A DNA stretch of 64,000 bases from Bradyrhizobium sp. CIAT3101. GTDB lineage: Bacteria > Pseudomonadota > Alphaproteobacteria > Rhizobiales > Xanthobacteraceae. Every line of letters begins with the position of its first letter. The first letter of the stretch is position 1. Below the pieces are notes generated by a model. The model worked only from the letters and a program-made list of their open reading frames with translations, was not told where the DNA came from and did no database searches. The translations under genes and the position numbers were made by a program. This document shows, piece after piece, positions 50,105 through 60,086 of this stretch. Location of the stretch: positions 8,949,001 to 9,013,000 of the forward strand of contig NZ_CP121634.1 of the NCBI RefSeq assembly GCF_029714945.1. The letters run 5' to 3'.

Positions 50105-51442
50105 TCAGTTCGAAGTTTCGCCCGCGTCCATGTCGCCGACCTCGCGCTGGCCGCTAAGCCAGAGCGCGAGCAGGGTCCAGAACGCGCCGGAGAGCAGATA
50201 GGCACCCGAGGCGATGACGCCGAGATTGGTGGCGAGCAGCAGCGCGACCAGCGGAGCGAAGCCGGCGCCAAACAGCCAAGCCATGTCCGATGTCAGCGCG
50301 GACGCCGTGTAGCGATACATCTGCTTGAAGTTCGAGGCGATCGCGCCCGAGGACTGGCCGAAGGAGAGGCCGAGCAGGATGAAGCCGATCACCATGTAGA
50401 TGGTCTCACCGAACGCGCCGGCATCGAGCAGCTGCGGGGCGAAGCCGCTGTAGATCGCGATCGCGATCGCCGATCCCATCAGCAGCGATTTGCGGCCGAC
50501 GCGGTCGGCGATGACGCCGGAGGCGACGATCGCGGCGACGCCGAATACGGCGGCGACGATCTCGATGATCAGGAAGCGCACCGGGCTTTCGCGGGTGAAC
50601 AGGAACACCCAGGACAGCGGAAACACCGTGACCATGTGGAACAGCGCGAAGCTTGCCAGCGGCGCGAACGCACCGAGCATGATGTTGTGGCCTTCGCGCG
50701 CGACCGTGTCGGAGATGCGCGAGGGCTGCAGTTCGCGGGTCTCGAATAGCGATGCATATTCCTCGGTCGTCACCATGCGGAGGCGCGCGAACAGCGCCAC
50801 GACGTTGATGGCGAAGGCCACGAAGAACGGATAGCGCCAGCCCCAGTCGAAGAAATCGTCAGCCGAGAGGTTGCCGGCGAAATAGGCGAACAGCGCACTC
50901 GCCACGATCAGCCCGAGCGGAGCGCCGAGCTGCGGCACCATCGCGTACCAGCCGCGCTTGGAGGCCGGTGCGTTCAGCGCCAGCAGCGAGGCCATGCCGT
51001 CCCAGGCACCACCCCACGCCAGACCCTGCGCGATACGGGCCAGCGCCAGCAGCCAGATCGCGGCAACGCCGATGTCGTGATAGCCGGGCAGGAACGCGAG
51101 CGCCACGGTGGCGGTGCCGAGCAGGAATAGCGCCGAGACCAGCTTGGCCGTCTTGCCGTACTCCCGGTCGACCGTCATGAAAATGACGGTTCCGATCGGC
51201 CGGGCGATGAAGGCCAGCGCGAAAATCATGAAGGAATAGAGGGTGCCGGTCAGCTCGCTCGTGAACGGGAACACCAGGCGCGGAAACACGATCACCGAGG
51301 CGATCGCGTAGACGAAGAAGTCGAAGAATTCCGAGGTGCGGCCGATGATGACGCCGATGGCGATCTCGCCGGGACTGGCCAGGTCGTGGCCGTGCTCACC
51401 CGAGTGGAGGTCTGCCATTGCGGGGGTCTGTGCCGTCGCCAT
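50105..51442 (-). CDS. MFS transporter, metabolite:H+ symporter (MHS) type
   Basis: A 445-residue inner-membrane carrier with about 12 helices. The motif IIGRTSEFFDFFVYAIASVI at the start, FIARPIGTVIFMTVDREYGK between helices 2 and 3, and VIADRVGRKSLLMG between helices 8 and 9 are those of the MHS family (shikimate, citrate or proline/betaine symporters). The substrate is unknown. The gene is divergent from the cyo operon, with the large palindrome at 51524-51571 between them. The ATG at 51442 has AAGGGCG upstream. Confidence 0.9.
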   Translation of the reverse strand: MATAQTPAMADLHSGEHGHDLASPGEIAIGVIIGRTSEFFDFFVYAIASVIVFPRLVFPFTSELTGTLYSFMIFALAFIARPIGTVIFMTVDREYGKTAKLVSALFLLGTATVALAFLPGYHDIGVAAIWLLALARIAQGLAWGGAWDGMASLLALNAPASKRGWYAMVPQLGAPLGLIVASALFAYFAGNLSADDFFDWGWRYPFFVAFAINVVALFARLRMVTTEEYASLFETRELQPSRISDTVAREGHNIMLGAFAPLASFALFHMVTVFPLSWVFLFTRESPVRFLIIEIVAAVFGVAAIVASGVIADRVGRKSLLMGSAIAIAIYSGFAPQLLDAGAFGETIYMVIGFILLGLSFGQSSGAIASNFKQMYRYTASALTSDMAWLFGAGFAPLVALLLATNLGVIASGAYLLSGAFWTLLALWLSGQREVGDMDAGETSN

Positions 51443-51523
51443 GCGTGCGCCCTTAACGTCCTGAAAACCAAAGCCGACCGCCCGGCGGGGCGCCGGACAA
51501 TCCGGCCCTGTTTGGCGCAACAT

Positions 51524-51571
51524 TCCGCACTGCAACATTGGACAAATTGTCCAATGTCCGGATTGTTGCGC
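51524..51571. promoter_or_regulatory. Nested palindrome between MFS transporter and cyo operon
   Basis: The core is an 11-bp perfect arm ACATTGGACAA (51535-51545), one base, then TTGTCCAATGT (51547-51557). An outer arm, GGCGCAAC at about 51524 and GTTGCGCC ending at 51571, encloses it. It is centred 78 bp before the cyoA GTG and 104 bp before the MFS ATG. The position suggests an operator for one or both directions; a bidirectional structure in RNA is possible too. Confidence 0.55.
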
Positions 51572-51623
51572 CGCAGCTACCCATTGGCCCCGCAAAGGAA
51601 ACTCATTCTCAAAGGCTCGGCCC

Positions 51624-52784
51624 GTGTCCCGTCTCAAGATCCTGGGGCTGCTACCCCTGGCAGTCGCGCTCAGCGGCTGCAACTACGTCGTGCTGGCGCC
51701 AGCCGGCGATATCGCGGCGCAACAGCGCGACCTCGTCATCATCTCCACCGTCCTGATGCTCCTGATCGTCGTCCCCGTGATGGCACTGACGGTGCTGTTC
51801 GCCTGGCGCTACCGCCAGTCCAACACCTCGGCCCGCTACGAGCCGGATTGGGACCACTCGACCAAGCTCGAGCTGGTGATCTGGTCGGCACCGCTTCTGA
51901 TCATCGTCTGCCTCGGCGCGCTGACCTGGATGGGGACGCATCTGCTCGACCCCTATCGCAACATCGGCCGCATCCATGCGGAGCGTGCCGTGGACCAGTC
52001 CAAGGCCCCGCTCGACGTCGATGTCGTCGCGCTCGATTGGAAGTGGCTCTTCATCTACCCCGACTACGGCATTGCCACCGTCAACGAGCTCGCCGCGCCG
52101 GTTGACCGCCCGATCAACTTCCACATCACCGCCTCTTCGGTGATGAACTCGTTCTACATCCCCGCGCTCGCCGGACAGATCTACGCGATGCCGGGCATGG
52201 AGACGTCGCTCCACGCCGTGATCAACCACGCCGGTGCTTACAAGGGCTTTTCGGCGAACTACAGCGGCGCCGGCTTCTCCGGCATGCACTTCACCTTCCA
52301 CGGCCTCGACGACAAGGGTTTTGACGCCTGGGTCGCACAGGCCAAATCCGCCGGCGGCTCGCTCGGCCGCGCCGAATATCTCCAGCTCGAGAAGCCGAGC
52401 GAGAACGAGCCGGTGCGCCGTTGGGGCACGGTCGATGCCGACCTCTATCGCCTGATCCTCAACATGTGCGTCGAGACCGGCAAGATGTGCCAGAGCGAGA
52501 TGATGGCGATCGACGCCAAGGGCGGCAACGGCCATGAGGGCCTGAACAACACCCTGCCGCTGGCCTACGACAAGTATGCCCGCCGCGGCACCGTGTTCGG
52601 CCCCGAGCCGACCTTCGTCGCCGGCACCTGCACGCCGGAGGCGCCGCAAGGCGTCACCACCGCCGCGATCAAGGCGCCGCTCGACACCGCGCCACTGACC
52701 GGCGCCGGCCTGAAGCGACCGACCTTCGCGCCGCTGAAGTCCTCGTCGTTCTTCCTCGGACAACGTCCGAAGTCAGATTCCTAA
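51624..52784 (+). CDS. cyoA: Cytochrome o ubiquinol oxidase subunit II
   Basis: A 386-residue lipoprotein: lipobox LSGC with Cys19, two membrane helices (about 37-60 and 83-104), then a periplasmic cupredoxin domain ([55 protein letters not shown]). As in quinol oxidases, the CuA ligand set is missing, which marks it as CyoA rather than a cytochrome c oxidase subunit. The C-terminal extension past residue 300 contains [20 protein letters not shown], as in CyoA proteins. GTG 51624 with AAAGG upstream is the start. It leads the operon cyoABCD. Confidence 0.95.
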   Translation: MSRLKILGLLPLAVALSGCNYVVLAPAGDIAAQQRDLVIISTVLMLLIVVPVMALTVLFAWRYRQSNTSARYEPDWDHSTKLELVIWSAPLLIIVCLGALTWMGTHLLDPYRNIGRIHAERAVDQSKAPLDVDVVALDWKWLFIYPDYGIATVNELAAPVDRPINFHITASSVMNSFYIPALAGQIYAMPGMETSLHAVINHAGAYKGFSANYSGAGFSGMHFTFHGLDDKGFDAWVAQAKSAGGSLGRAEYLQLEKPSENEPVRRWGTVDADLYRLILNMCVETGKMCQSEMMAIDAKGGNGHEGLNNTLPLAYDKYARRGTVFGPEPTFVAGTCTPEAPQGVTTAAIKAPLDTAPLTGAGLKRPTFAPLKSSSFFLGQRPKSDS

Positions 52785-52795
52785 AGAGATCCAGC

Positions 52796-54793
52796 ATGTC
52801 TCCTGATCTTCTCAAGCTCATCTTCGGCCGTCTCGGCCTCGATTCACTGCCGCTGCACGAGCCGATCCTGGTCGGCACCTTCGTGATGGTCGCGCTCGGC
52901 GGCGGCGCGCTGTTCGCCGGCGTCACCTATTTCCGCCTCTGGGGCTATTTGTGGCGCGAGTGGTTCACCACCGTCGACCACAAGCGCATCGGCATCATGT
53001 ACATGATCCTCGGCATCGTGATGCTGCTGCGCGGCTTCGCCGACGCGCTGATGATGCGCGCGCAACAGGCGCTCGCGTTCAACGGTTCCGAAGGCTTCCT
53101 TCCGGCCCATCACTACGACCAGGTCTTCACCGCCCACGGCGTGATCATGATCTTCTTCGTGGCGATGCCGCTGGTCACCGGCCTGATGAACTACGTGGTG
53201 CCGCTGCAGATCGGCGCGCGCGACGTGTCGTTCCCGTTCCTGAACAATTTCAGCTTCTGGATGACGGTCGGCGGCGCGGTGCTGGTGATGGCCTCGCTGT
53301 TCATCGGCGAATTCGCCCGCACCGGCTGGCTGGCTTATCCGCCGCTGTCGAACATCGGCTACAGTCCTGATGTCGGCGTCGACTATTACATCTGGGCGCT
53401 GCAGGTCGCCGGCGTCGGAACGACCTTGTCCGGCATCAACCTGATCTGCACCATCGTCAAGCTGCGCTGCCCCGGCATGACCATGATGAAGATGCCGGTT
53501 TTCACCTGGACCGCGCTCTGCACCAACATCCTGATCGTCGCCTCCTTCCCCGTCCTGACCGTCGTGCTCGCGCTGCTCTCGCTCGATCGCTACGTCGGCA
53601 CCAACTTCTTCACGAACGATTTCGGCGGCAGCCCGATGATGTACGTGAACCTGATCTGGATCTGGGGCCATCCCGAGGTCTACATCCTGGTTCTCCCCGC
53701 CTTCGGCATCTTCTCGGAAGTGACCTCGACCTTCTCCGGCAAGCGGCTGTTCGGCTACACCTCGATGGTCTACGCCACGGTGGTCATCACCATCCTGTCG
53801 TACCTGGTCTGGCTGCACCACTTCTTCACGATGGGCTCGGGCGCCAGCGTCAACTCGTTCTTCGGCATCACCACGATGATCATCTCGATCCCGACGGGCG
53901 CGAAGATGTTCAACTGGCTGTTCACGATGTATCGCGGCCGCATCCGCTTCGAACTGCCAATGCTGTGGACGATCGCCTTCATGCTCACCTTCGTGCTCGG
54001 CGGCATGACCGGCGTGCTGCTCGCAGTGCCGCCGGCCGACTTCGTCCTGCACAACAGCCTGTTCCTGATCGCGCATTTCCACAACGTGATCATCGGCGGC
54101 GTGGTGTTCGGCGCGTTCGCCGGCATCAACTACTGGTTCCCGAAGGCGTTCGGCTTCAGGCTCGATCCGTTCTGGGGCAAGCTGTCGTTCTGGTTCTGGG
54201 TCACGGGCTTCTACATGGCCTTCATGCCGCTCTACGTGCTCGGCTTGATGGGCGTGACCCGCCGCCTCCGCGTGTTCGACGATCCCTCGCTCCAGATCTG
54301 GTTCGTCATCGCCGCGATCGGCGCCGGCCTCGTCGCGCTCGGCATCGGGTGCATGCTGATCCAGTTCGCGGTCTCCTTCCTCAAGCGCGAGCAGCTCAAG
54401 GACGTCACCGGTGACCCCTGGGATGCACGTACGCTGGAATGGGCGACCTCTTCGCCGCCACCGGACTACAACTTCGCCTTCACCCCCGTTGTTCACGACA
54501 ATGACGCGTGGTGGGACATGAAGAAGCGCGGCTATCAGCGTCCGCTCACCGGGTTCAAGCCGATCCATATGCCCAGCAGCACCGGCACCGGCGTGATCCT
54601 CGCCGGCTTTGCCACCGCGATGGGCTTCGGTCTGATCTGGTACATGTGGTGGCTGGCGGCTGCGAGCTTCATCGCGATGCTCGCCGTCGGGATCGGTCAC
54701 ACCTTCAACTATCACCGCGACTTCGACATTCCGGCTGACGACGTCATCCGGACCGAGGACGCGCGCACCAAGCTGCTCGCCGGAGTCAAGTAA
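52796..54793 (+). CDS. cyoB: Cytochrome o ubiquinol oxidase subunit I
   Basis: A 665-residue haem-copper oxidase subunit with about 15 helices. Catalytic features are readable: the haem-ligand region [21 protein letters not shown] near 292-296 (CuB histidine and the cross-linked tyrosine), [14 protein letters not shown] (the two further CuB histidines) and [16 protein letters not shown] (haem ligands). It reduces oxygen to water with electrons from ubiquinol and pumps protons. Length and the extra N-terminal helix fit CyoB. It starts 11 bp after cyoA and abuts cyoC. Confidence 0.97.
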   Translation: MSPDLLKLIFGRLGLDSLPLHEPILVGTFVMVALGGGALFAGVTYFRLWGYLWREWFTTVDHKRIGIMYMILGIVMLLRGFADALMMRAQQALAFNGSEGFLPAHHYDQVFTAHGVIMIFFVAMPLVTGLMNYVVPLQIGARDVSFPFLNNFSFWMTVGGAVLVMASLFIGEFARTGWLAYPPLSNIGYSPDVGVDYYIWALQVAGVGTTLSGINLICTIVKLRCPGMTMMKMPVFTWTALCTNILIVASFPVLTVVLALLSLDRYVGTNFFTNDFGGSPMMYVNLIWIWGHPEVYILVLPAFGIFSEVTSTFSGKRLFGYTSMVYATVVITILSYLVWLHHFFTMGSGASVNSFFGITTMIISIPTGAKMFNWLFTMYRGRIRFELPMLWTIAFMLTFVLGGMTGVLLAVPPADFVLHNSLFLIAHFHNVIIGGVVFGAFAGINYWFPKAFGFRLDPFWGKLSFWFWVTGFYMAFMPLYVLGLMGVTRRLRVFDDPSLQIWFVIAAIGAGLVALGIGCMLIQFAVSFLKREQLKDVTGDPWDARTLEWATSSPPPDYNFAFTPVVHDNDAWWDMKKRGYQRPLTGFKPIHMPSSTGTGVILAGFATAMGFGLIWYMWWLAAASFIAMLAVGIGHTFNYHRDFDIPADDVIRTEDARTKLLAGVK

Positions 54794-55423
54794 ATGACTG
54801 TCGCTATCAATCCGTCACAAACCGGCGAGCCGGTCTTCTATCTTGCCGACGAACACCCGCATCCGGAAGGCTACAGCACCTCGCTCGGCTTCTGGATCTA
54901 CCTGATGAGCGACTGCCTCATCTTCGCGATGCTGTTCGCCGCCTTCGGCGTGCTCGGCGCCAACTACGCCGCCGGACCCGCGCCGAAGGACCTGTTCGAC
55001 CTCAACCTGGTTGCAGTGAACACCTCGATGCTGCTGCTGTCGTCGATCACCTATGGTTTTGCGATGCTGACGATGCAGCAGAACAAGGTCGGCCAGACCC
55101 AGATGTGGCTGGCGATCACCGGCCTGTTCGGTGTCGCCTTCATCAGCATCGAGCTCACCGAGTTCGCCCACATGATCCACGAGGGCGCGACGCCTCAGCG
55201 CAGCGCCTTCCTGTCCTCCTTCTTCACCCTGGTCGGCACCCACGGCCTGCACGTCTCCTGCGGCCTGATCTGGCTGGTGACCCTGATGGTGCAGGTCTGG
55301 CGTTTCGGCCTGATCGAGGCCAACCGCCGCCGCCTGATGTGCCTGTCGATGTTCTGGCACTTCCTCGACGTGGTCTGGATCGGCGTCTTCACCTTCGTCT
55401 ATCTCCTGGGAGTTCTGCGATGA
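54794..55423 (+). CDS. cyoC: Cytochrome o ubiquinol oxidase subunit III
   Basis: A 209-residue membrane protein with five helices (for example LGFWIYLMSDCLIFAMLFAA and MWLAITGLFGVAFISIELTE), containing STSLGFWIYLMSDC at the start and VGTHGLHVSCGLIWLVTLMV, typical of subunit III. Its ATG at 54794 follows directly on the cyoB stop (54791-54793), and its stop overlaps the cyoD ATG by ATGA, so the four subunits are translationally linked. It stabilises the oxidase core. Confidence 0.96.
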   Translation: MTVAINPSQTGEPVFYLADEHPHPEGYSTSLGFWIYLMSDCLIFAMLFAAFGVLGANYAAGPAPKDLFDLNLVAVNTSMLLLSSITYGFAMLTMQQNKVGQTQMWLAITGLFGVAFISIELTEFAHMIHEGATPQRSAFLSSFFTLVGTHGLHVSCGLIWLVTLMVQVWRFGLIEANRRRLMCLSMFWHFLDVVWIGVFTFVYLLGVLR

Positions 55424-55800
55424 ACACCGACACCCACGCCGCCCACGCGGGCGACCATCACCACGATACCGGCCACGCCCACAGCACGTTCTCGGGCTAC
55501 ATGCTCGGCTTCGTGCTCTCGGTGGTGCTCACCGCGATCCCGTTCTGGCTGGTGATGAGCGGCACGCTGCCGAGCAAGCAGATCACCGCGCTGGTCATCA
55601 TGGCGTTCGCGGTCGTCCAGATCGTCGTGCACATGATCTACTTCCTGCACATGAGCCCGAAGTCCGAGAACGGCTGGAGCATGATGGCGCTGATCTTCAC
55701 CATCGTGATGGTGGTGATCGCGCTGTCCGGTTCGCTGTGGGTGATGAACCACCTCAACAGCAACATGATGCCGATCCACGAGATGACGGGAATGAAGTGA
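55420..55800 (+). CDS. cyoD: Cytochrome o ubiquinol oxidase subunit IV
   Basis: A 126-residue membrane protein with three helices (MLGFVLSVVLTAIPFWLVMS, ALVIMAFAVVQIVVHMIYFL, MALIFTIVMVVIALSGSLWV), the usual CyoD arrangement. The N-terminus is His-rich (HAAHAGDHHHDTGHAH), which could bind a metal. ATGA overlap with cyoC and GTGA overlap with the SURF1 gene link it to both. Subunit IV supports assembly of the copper site. Confidence 0.95.
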   Translation: MNTDTHAAHAGDHHHDTGHAHSTFSGYMLGFVLSVVLTAIPFWLVMSGTLPSKQITALVIMAFAVVQIVVHMIYFLHMSPKSENGWSMMALIFTIVMVVIALSGSLWVMNHLNSNMMPIHEMTGMK

Positions 55801-56645
55801 GCGATCTCGTGAGCCCCGAGGACAACGACGTGCGCGGCCCCGCAAAGGCTGCGCGCCCGTCCCTGTGGCTCACGGCTCTCTCGCTCACGGCTTTCGTCGT
55901 TCTGATCGCCCTCGGGGTCTGGCAGGTCGAGCGCCGCGCCTGGAAGCTCGCGCTGATCGACCGCGTCGAGCAGCGCGTTCATGCCGCGGCCCAGCCGATC
56001 CCCGCGCGCGCGGCTTGGCCGGCGATCACCGCCGCAGGCGACGAATACCGGCATGTCAGCGTGTCCGGCCGCTTCCTGCACGACCGCGAGACCCTGGTTC
56101 AGGCCGTCACCGAGGAAGGCCCCGGCTATTGGGTGCTGACGCCGCTCCAGCGCAGCGACGGCACGCTTGTCCTGATCAATCGCGGCTTCGTGCCGTCCGA
56201 GCGGCGCGACCCATCGACGCGTCAGGCCGGCAATCCCGACGGCCAGATCGAGGTCACCGGGCTGCTGCGCATCACCGAGCCGAAAGGCGGCTTCCTCCGG
56301 GACAACGTACCCCAGCACAACCGCTGGTATTCGCGCGATGTCGCCGCGATTGCGGCCGCGCGCGACCTGACGAACGTCGCCCCGTTCTTCGTCGATGCTG
56401 ACGCCGGATCACGATCCGGCAGCGGTCCAATCGGCGGATTGACCGTGGTCCGCTTTCCCAATAACCACCTGATCTACGCGCTGACGTGGTTTGCCCTGGC
56501 TTTCATGCTGGCCGGCCGGCTTTTCGTCACATTCCGCGGCGGGCTGTTCCGCCGCACACGCTTCGTCCACGAAACGGCCGGCGGCTCGGATGCCTCCGCT
56601 CGCAGGACGGGATCAGATGCTGGAACGATCGTCGAACCGACCTGA
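55797..56645 (+). CDS. SURF1 family protein
   Basis: A 282-residue inner-membrane protein with a helix near each end (WLTALSLTAFVVLIALGVWQ and HLIYALTWFALAFMLAGRLF). GVWQVERRAWKLALIDRVEQ, RHVSVSGRFL, ETLVQAVTEEGPGYWVLTPL and VLINRGFVP are SURF1 signatures. SURF1 helps insert haem a into oxidases; its place directly after cyoABCD fits a role in this oxidase's assembly. The start is GTG 55797, overlapping the cyoD stop (GTGA). The 3' end overlaps the sensor kinase by 29 bp. Confidence 0.92.
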   Translation: MSDLVSPEDNDVRGPAKAARPSLWLTALSLTAFVVLIALGVWQVERRAWKLALIDRVEQRVHAAAQPIPARAAWPAITAAGDEYRHVSVSGRFLHDRETLVQAVTEEGPGYWVLTPLQRSDGTLVLINRGFVPSERRDPSTRQAGNPDGQIEVTGLLRITEPKGGFLRDNVPQHNRWYSRDVAAIAAARDLTNVAPFFVDADAGSRSGSGPIGGLTVVRFPNNHLIYALTWFALAFMLAGRLFVTFRGGLFRRTRFVHETAGGSDASARRTGSDAGTIVEPT

Positions 56646-58002
56646 CGACGGGAACACTTACGGCGAGCTCGCCGTCACGCTGCAATCGCAGGCGGACGCG
56701 CGCAGCGAGCTGATCGGCGCTGCCCCAACCGACGACGAGACCAACCGCAAGAATATGGCGCTGCTGATCCAGCTGCGCTGGACCGCGGTGGTCGGCCAGA
56801 TCGTGACGATCGGCGGCGTGCATTTCTGGCTCGGCATTCCCCTGCCCCTCACCCGCATGGGCGCGGTGATCGGCGCGCTGGTGCTGCTCAATGTCTCGAG
56901 CCTGGTCTGGGTGCGCCATCGCGCCGCGATCACCAACAACGAGCTCCTGGTCGCGCTGATGCTGGATGTCGCCGCGCTGACCGCGCAACTCTACCTCAGC
57001 GGCGGCGCCACCAATCCCTTCACCTCGCTGTTCCTGCTCCAGGTCACGCTCGGCGCGGTGCTGCTCGATGCTCGCTCGACCTGGTCGCTGGTGGCGCTGA
57101 GCTGCGCGAGCTTCGTCTGGCTGACGATGGCCTACCGGCCGCTCGATCTGCCGCCGAATCCGCTGAGCGAGACCTATACGCTCACCGTCACCGGCATGCT
57201 GCTGGGCTTCATCCTCAACGCCGTGCTGCTGGTCGTGTTCGTCACCCGCATCAACAGGAATTTGCGCGAGCGCGATGCGCATCTGGCGGCGCTGCGCCAG
57301 CACGCCGCCGAGCAGGATCACATCGTCCGTATGGGCCTGCTCGCCTCCGGCGCGGCGCACGAGCTCGGCACCCCGCTCGCCTCGCTCTCGGTCATCCTCA
57401 GCGACTGGCGCCGCATGCCGGATCTCGCCGCCGATCGGGAGCTTGCCGAGGACCTCACCGAGATGGAAACCTCGCTGCAACGCTGCAAGACCATCGTGAC
57501 GGGCATTCTGGTCTCGGCCGGCGAAGCGCGCGGCGAGGGATCCTCGCCGACGACGGTGACGGCCTTCGTCACTGCGCTGGTCGAAGAATGGCGCGACGCT
57601 CGCTCGGCGCGCACCCTGTATTTCGTCAACACCTTTGGCGAGGACGTCGCGATCGTCTCGGACATCGCGCTGAAGCAGGTGATCTTCAACGTGCTCGACA
57701 ATGCCTATGAAGTTTCGCGCGAGTGGGTGGAGCTGGTCGCCGAACGCGAAGGCGACAATCTGGTGCTCTCGATCAGCGACCGCGGCCCGGGCTTCGCACC
57801 GGAAATGCTGGCGCAGCTCGGAAAACCCTATCAGTCGAGCAAGGGCCGCGCCGGCGGTGGGCTCGGCCTGTTCCTGGTGGTCAACGTGGTGCGCAAGCTG
57901 GGTGGCGGCGTGACGGCCGAGAACCACAGGAAACGTGGCGCTACCGTCCGCCTGACGCTGCCGCTCGCTACACTCGCGATCGGAGGCAGCTTTGACGCCT
58001 GA
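56617..58002 (+). CDS. Redox-sensing histidine kinase, RegB/PrrB/ActS type
   Basis: A 461-residue membrane kinase. About six helices lie between residues 55 and 210, with the quinone/redox motif GGATNPF at 129-135. The H-box is GLLASGAAHELGTPL with His248, the ATPase domain has NVLDNAYE, DRGPGFAP and GGGLGLFLVVNVVRKLGG. A cysteine in LQRCKTIV (residue 290) may correspond to the redox-active Cys of RegB. The gene overlaps the SURF1 gene by 29 bp and the regulator by 11 bp. RegB-type kinases respond to quinone and oxygen state and set respiratory genes, so control of the cyo operon is likely. In Bradyrhizobium the RegSR system is the known analogue; whether this is that locus or a paralogue is not decided here. 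Confidence 0.9.
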   Translation: MLERSSNRPDDGNTYGELAVTLQSQADARSELIGAAPTDDETNRKNMALLIQLRWTAVVGQIVTIGGVHFWLGIPLPLTRMGAVIGALVLLNVSSLVWVRHRAAITNNELLVALMLDVAALTAQLYLSGGATNPFTSLFLLQVTLGAVLLDARSTWSLVALSCASFVWLTMAYRPLDLPPNPLSETYTLTVTGMLLGFILNAVLLVVFVTRINRNLRERDAHLAALRQHAAEQDHIVRMGLLASGAAHELGTPLASLSVILSDWRRMPDLAADRELAEDLTEMETSLQRCKTIVTGILVSAGEARGEGSSPTTVTAFVTALVEEWRDARSARTLYFVNTFGEDVAIVSDIALKQVIFNVLDNAYEVSREWVELVAEREGDNLVLSISDRGPGFAPEMLAQLGKPYQSSKGRAGGGLGLFLVVNVVRKLGGGVTAENHRKRGATVRLTLPLATLAIGGSFDA

Positions 58003-58525
58003 CCGCTCGCTCATCGTCGTCGAGGACGACGAAGGTTTTGCGCGCACCCTGAAACGCTCGTTCGAGCGCCGCGGCTATGAGGTCGTGCTCGCGGCTTCGA
58101 TCGAAGACGTCAGGAAGGTTCTGGAGGAGCGATCCTTCGGCTATGCGGTGGTCGACCTCAAGCTCGGCGGCGCCTCCGGTCTTGCCTGTGTCGAGCTGCT
58201 GCACACCCACGACGAAGAGATGCTGATCGTGGTGCTGACGGGCTTTGCCAGCATCTCGACCGCCGTCGAGGCGATCAAGCTCGGCGCCTGTCACTACCTC
58301 GCCAAGCCTTCCAACACCGACGACATCGAAGCCGCCTTCACCAAGGCTGAAGGCAATGCCGAGGTTGCGCTCGACGTGCGGCCGACCTCGATCAAGACGC
58401 TTGAATGGGAGCGCATCCACCAGACGCTGATCGAGACGGATTTCAACATCTCGGAAGCGGCAAGGCGGCTGGGCATGCACCGGCGTACGCTGGCACGAAA
58501 GCTCGAGAAGCGGCCGGTGAAGTGA
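57992..58525 (+). CDS. Response regulator, RegA/PrrA/ActR family
   Basis: A 177-residue regulator. The receiver domain shows the acidic cluster EDDE (11-14), Asp55 in VVDLKLGG, and a lysine in YLAKPSNTDD. The DNA-binding end, NISEAARRLGMHRRTLARKL, is the characteristic RegA-family HTH. The start is TTG 57992 with GGAGG upstream; it overlaps the kinase by 11 bp and so is coupled. With the kinase it would adjust respiratory and redox genes to oxygen supply. No target site is identified for it in this window beyond the palindrome before cyoA. Confidence 0.93.
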   Translation: MTPDRSLIVVEDDEGFARTLKRSFERRGYEVVLAASIEDVRKVLEERSFGYAVVDLKLGGASGLACVELLHTHDEEMLIVVLTGFASISTAVEAIKLGACHYLAKPSNTDDIEAAFTKAEGNAEVALDVRPTSIKTLEWERIHQTLIETDFNISEAARRLGMHRRTLARKLEKRPVK

Positions 58526-58657
58526 GCGATTCGCTAACGCGGATGGAAAACACTCATCCGGGCTGATGACCTCTTAGCCATGCATCACTAGACTGTCGAA
58601 TGCGGCGGCTGACGGCCGCCGCCAGTGCTGCAACGGCCCAAGCGAGGAGACTGCCCC

Positions 58658-60055
58658 GTGACAATGCTCGTCGAGCGCCTCGACTCGTCCGCCTCGCCTT
58701 CACGCGCGCGCAGCCAGCGCGAGACCGAAACCGTCCAGTTCGCGCAGGCCGCACTCGCATCAGCCAAGCAGGAGGGCCTGCAACTGGCCGTGCGGGCGCG
58801 CTATGTCGCGCTGGCCGTCATCGCCTGCCTGCTGCCGGCCATCAACCCGGCCTGGGAGCAGCTCTACTACGTGGCGCTGCTCGGCCTGTTCGCACTGATC
58901 GGCTGGGCCCAGGTCAGGGTTGGGCGGGTCGGCGTGTCGCGGCCTGAACTAGCACTCATATTCTGCGACCTGGCGCTCCTCACATTCGTCATCATCGTCC
59001 CGAACCCCTTCGGCACGACGCACTGGCCGGTGGCGATGCAATACCATTTCGGCAACTTCATTTATTTCTTCGTACTGCTCTCGGGCGCCACGCTGGCCTA
59101 TTCCTGGCGAACGGTGGTTGCGGTCGGAACATGGACCGCAGCGCTCTGGGCGATCGGCGTGGCCTGGGTGTGGTGGCAACCTGATCGCGATCCGGCATTG
59201 ACCGCCCGCATTGCCGACGCGGTGGGCAGCGATCACAGGCTGTTCGCACTGATCTCGCCCGCCGCGATCGGATTCGGTTTGCGCATCCAGGAAATCGTCG
59301 TCTTCATGATCGTCGCAGTGACGCTGGCGCTCGCCGTCCGTCGCAGCAACGATCTGCTGATCCGGCATGCGGCAGTGGAACGGGAGCGCGGCAATCTTGC
59401 GCGCTACTTCTCGCCCAACGTCGTGACGGAATTGTCGAAGCACGACGAGCCACTGAAGCAGGTGCGCACGCAGAACGTCGCGGTGCTGTTCGTGGATATC
59501 GTCGGCTTCACGGCCTTTGCCGATATACGCCCTCCGGAGGAGGTGGTGCGGACGTTGCGCGAATTTCACGGATTGATGGAGCAGGAGGTGTTCCGTCACG
59601 ACGGCACGTTGGACAAATATCTGGGTGACGGATTGATGGCGACATTCGGCACGCCCTTCGCCGGAACGCGCGATGCAAGCAACGCGTTGCGCTGCGCCCA
59701 GGCCATGATTGCGGCGGCGGACAGGTGGAGCGCGCAGCGAACAGCATCCGGTGAGCCGCCGATGCACGTCAGCTTTGGTCTGCATTACGGGCCGGTGGTG
59801 CTCGGCGACATCGGGCACACCTGCCTGGAATTTGCGGTGATCGGCGCGACCGTCAACGCCGCCAGCCGCCTCGAAGCGCTGACGCGCACGCTCGACTGCG
59901 CGCTGGTGGCGAGCCACGATCTCGTCAGCCGCGCCAAACTGGAGCTCGGCAACACAGCCGAGACATTTGCATCATTGATCGCCCTGGATCCCCAAGCGAT
60001 CCGCGGGCTCGAGCGGCCGATCGCGATATGGACCCAGCCGCGCGCAGCGCCATAA
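58658..60055 (+). CDS. Membrane adenylate/guanylate cyclase (class III)
   Basis: A 465-residue protein with about six N-terminal helices (for example YVALAVIACLLPAINPAWEQ and LIFCDLALLTFVIIVPNPFG) and a class III cyclase domain from about residue 265. VAVLFVDIVGFTAFADI carries the first metal Asp (280), HDGTLDKYLGDGLMATFGTP the second, and EFAVIGATVNAASRLEALTR the adenine-binding and catalytic Asn/Arg residues. It makes cAMP in the cytosol in response to a membrane signal. GTG 58658 with GAGGAG eight bases before is preferred over ATG 58664. A terminator follows. Confidence 0.92.
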   Translation: MTMLVERLDSSASPSRARSQRETETVQFAQAALASAKQEGLQLAVRARYVALAVIACLLPAINPAWEQLYYVALLGLFALIGWAQVRVGRVGVSRPELALIFCDLALLTFVIIVPNPFGTTHWPVAMQYHFGNFIYFFVLLSGATLAYSWRTVVAVGTWTAALWAIGVAWVWWQPDRDPALTARIADAVGSDHRLFALISPAAIGFGLRIQEIVVFMIVAVTLALAVRRSNDLLIRHAAVERERGNLARYFSPNVVTELSKHDEPLKQVRTQNVAVLFVDIVGFTAFADIRPPEEVVRTLREFHGLMEQEVFRHDGTLDKYLGDGLMATFGTPFAGTRDASNALRCAQAMIAAADRWSAQRTASGEPPMHVSFGLHYGPVVLGDIGHTCLEFAVIGATVNAASRLEALTRTLDCALVASHDLVSRAKLELGNTAETFASLIALDPQAIRGLERPIAIWTQPRAAP

Positions 60056-60086
60056 GGCAAGTCTCGACCGCAGTTGCATCACAAAC

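Noticed and set aside
52844..54715. A 623-codon open frame on the minus strand opposite cyoB
   Set aside because: It is the complement of a strongly conserved oxidase gene; the protein is composed of Glu/His/Arg/Asp runs with no family motif. It follows from high GC at third positions of cyoB.
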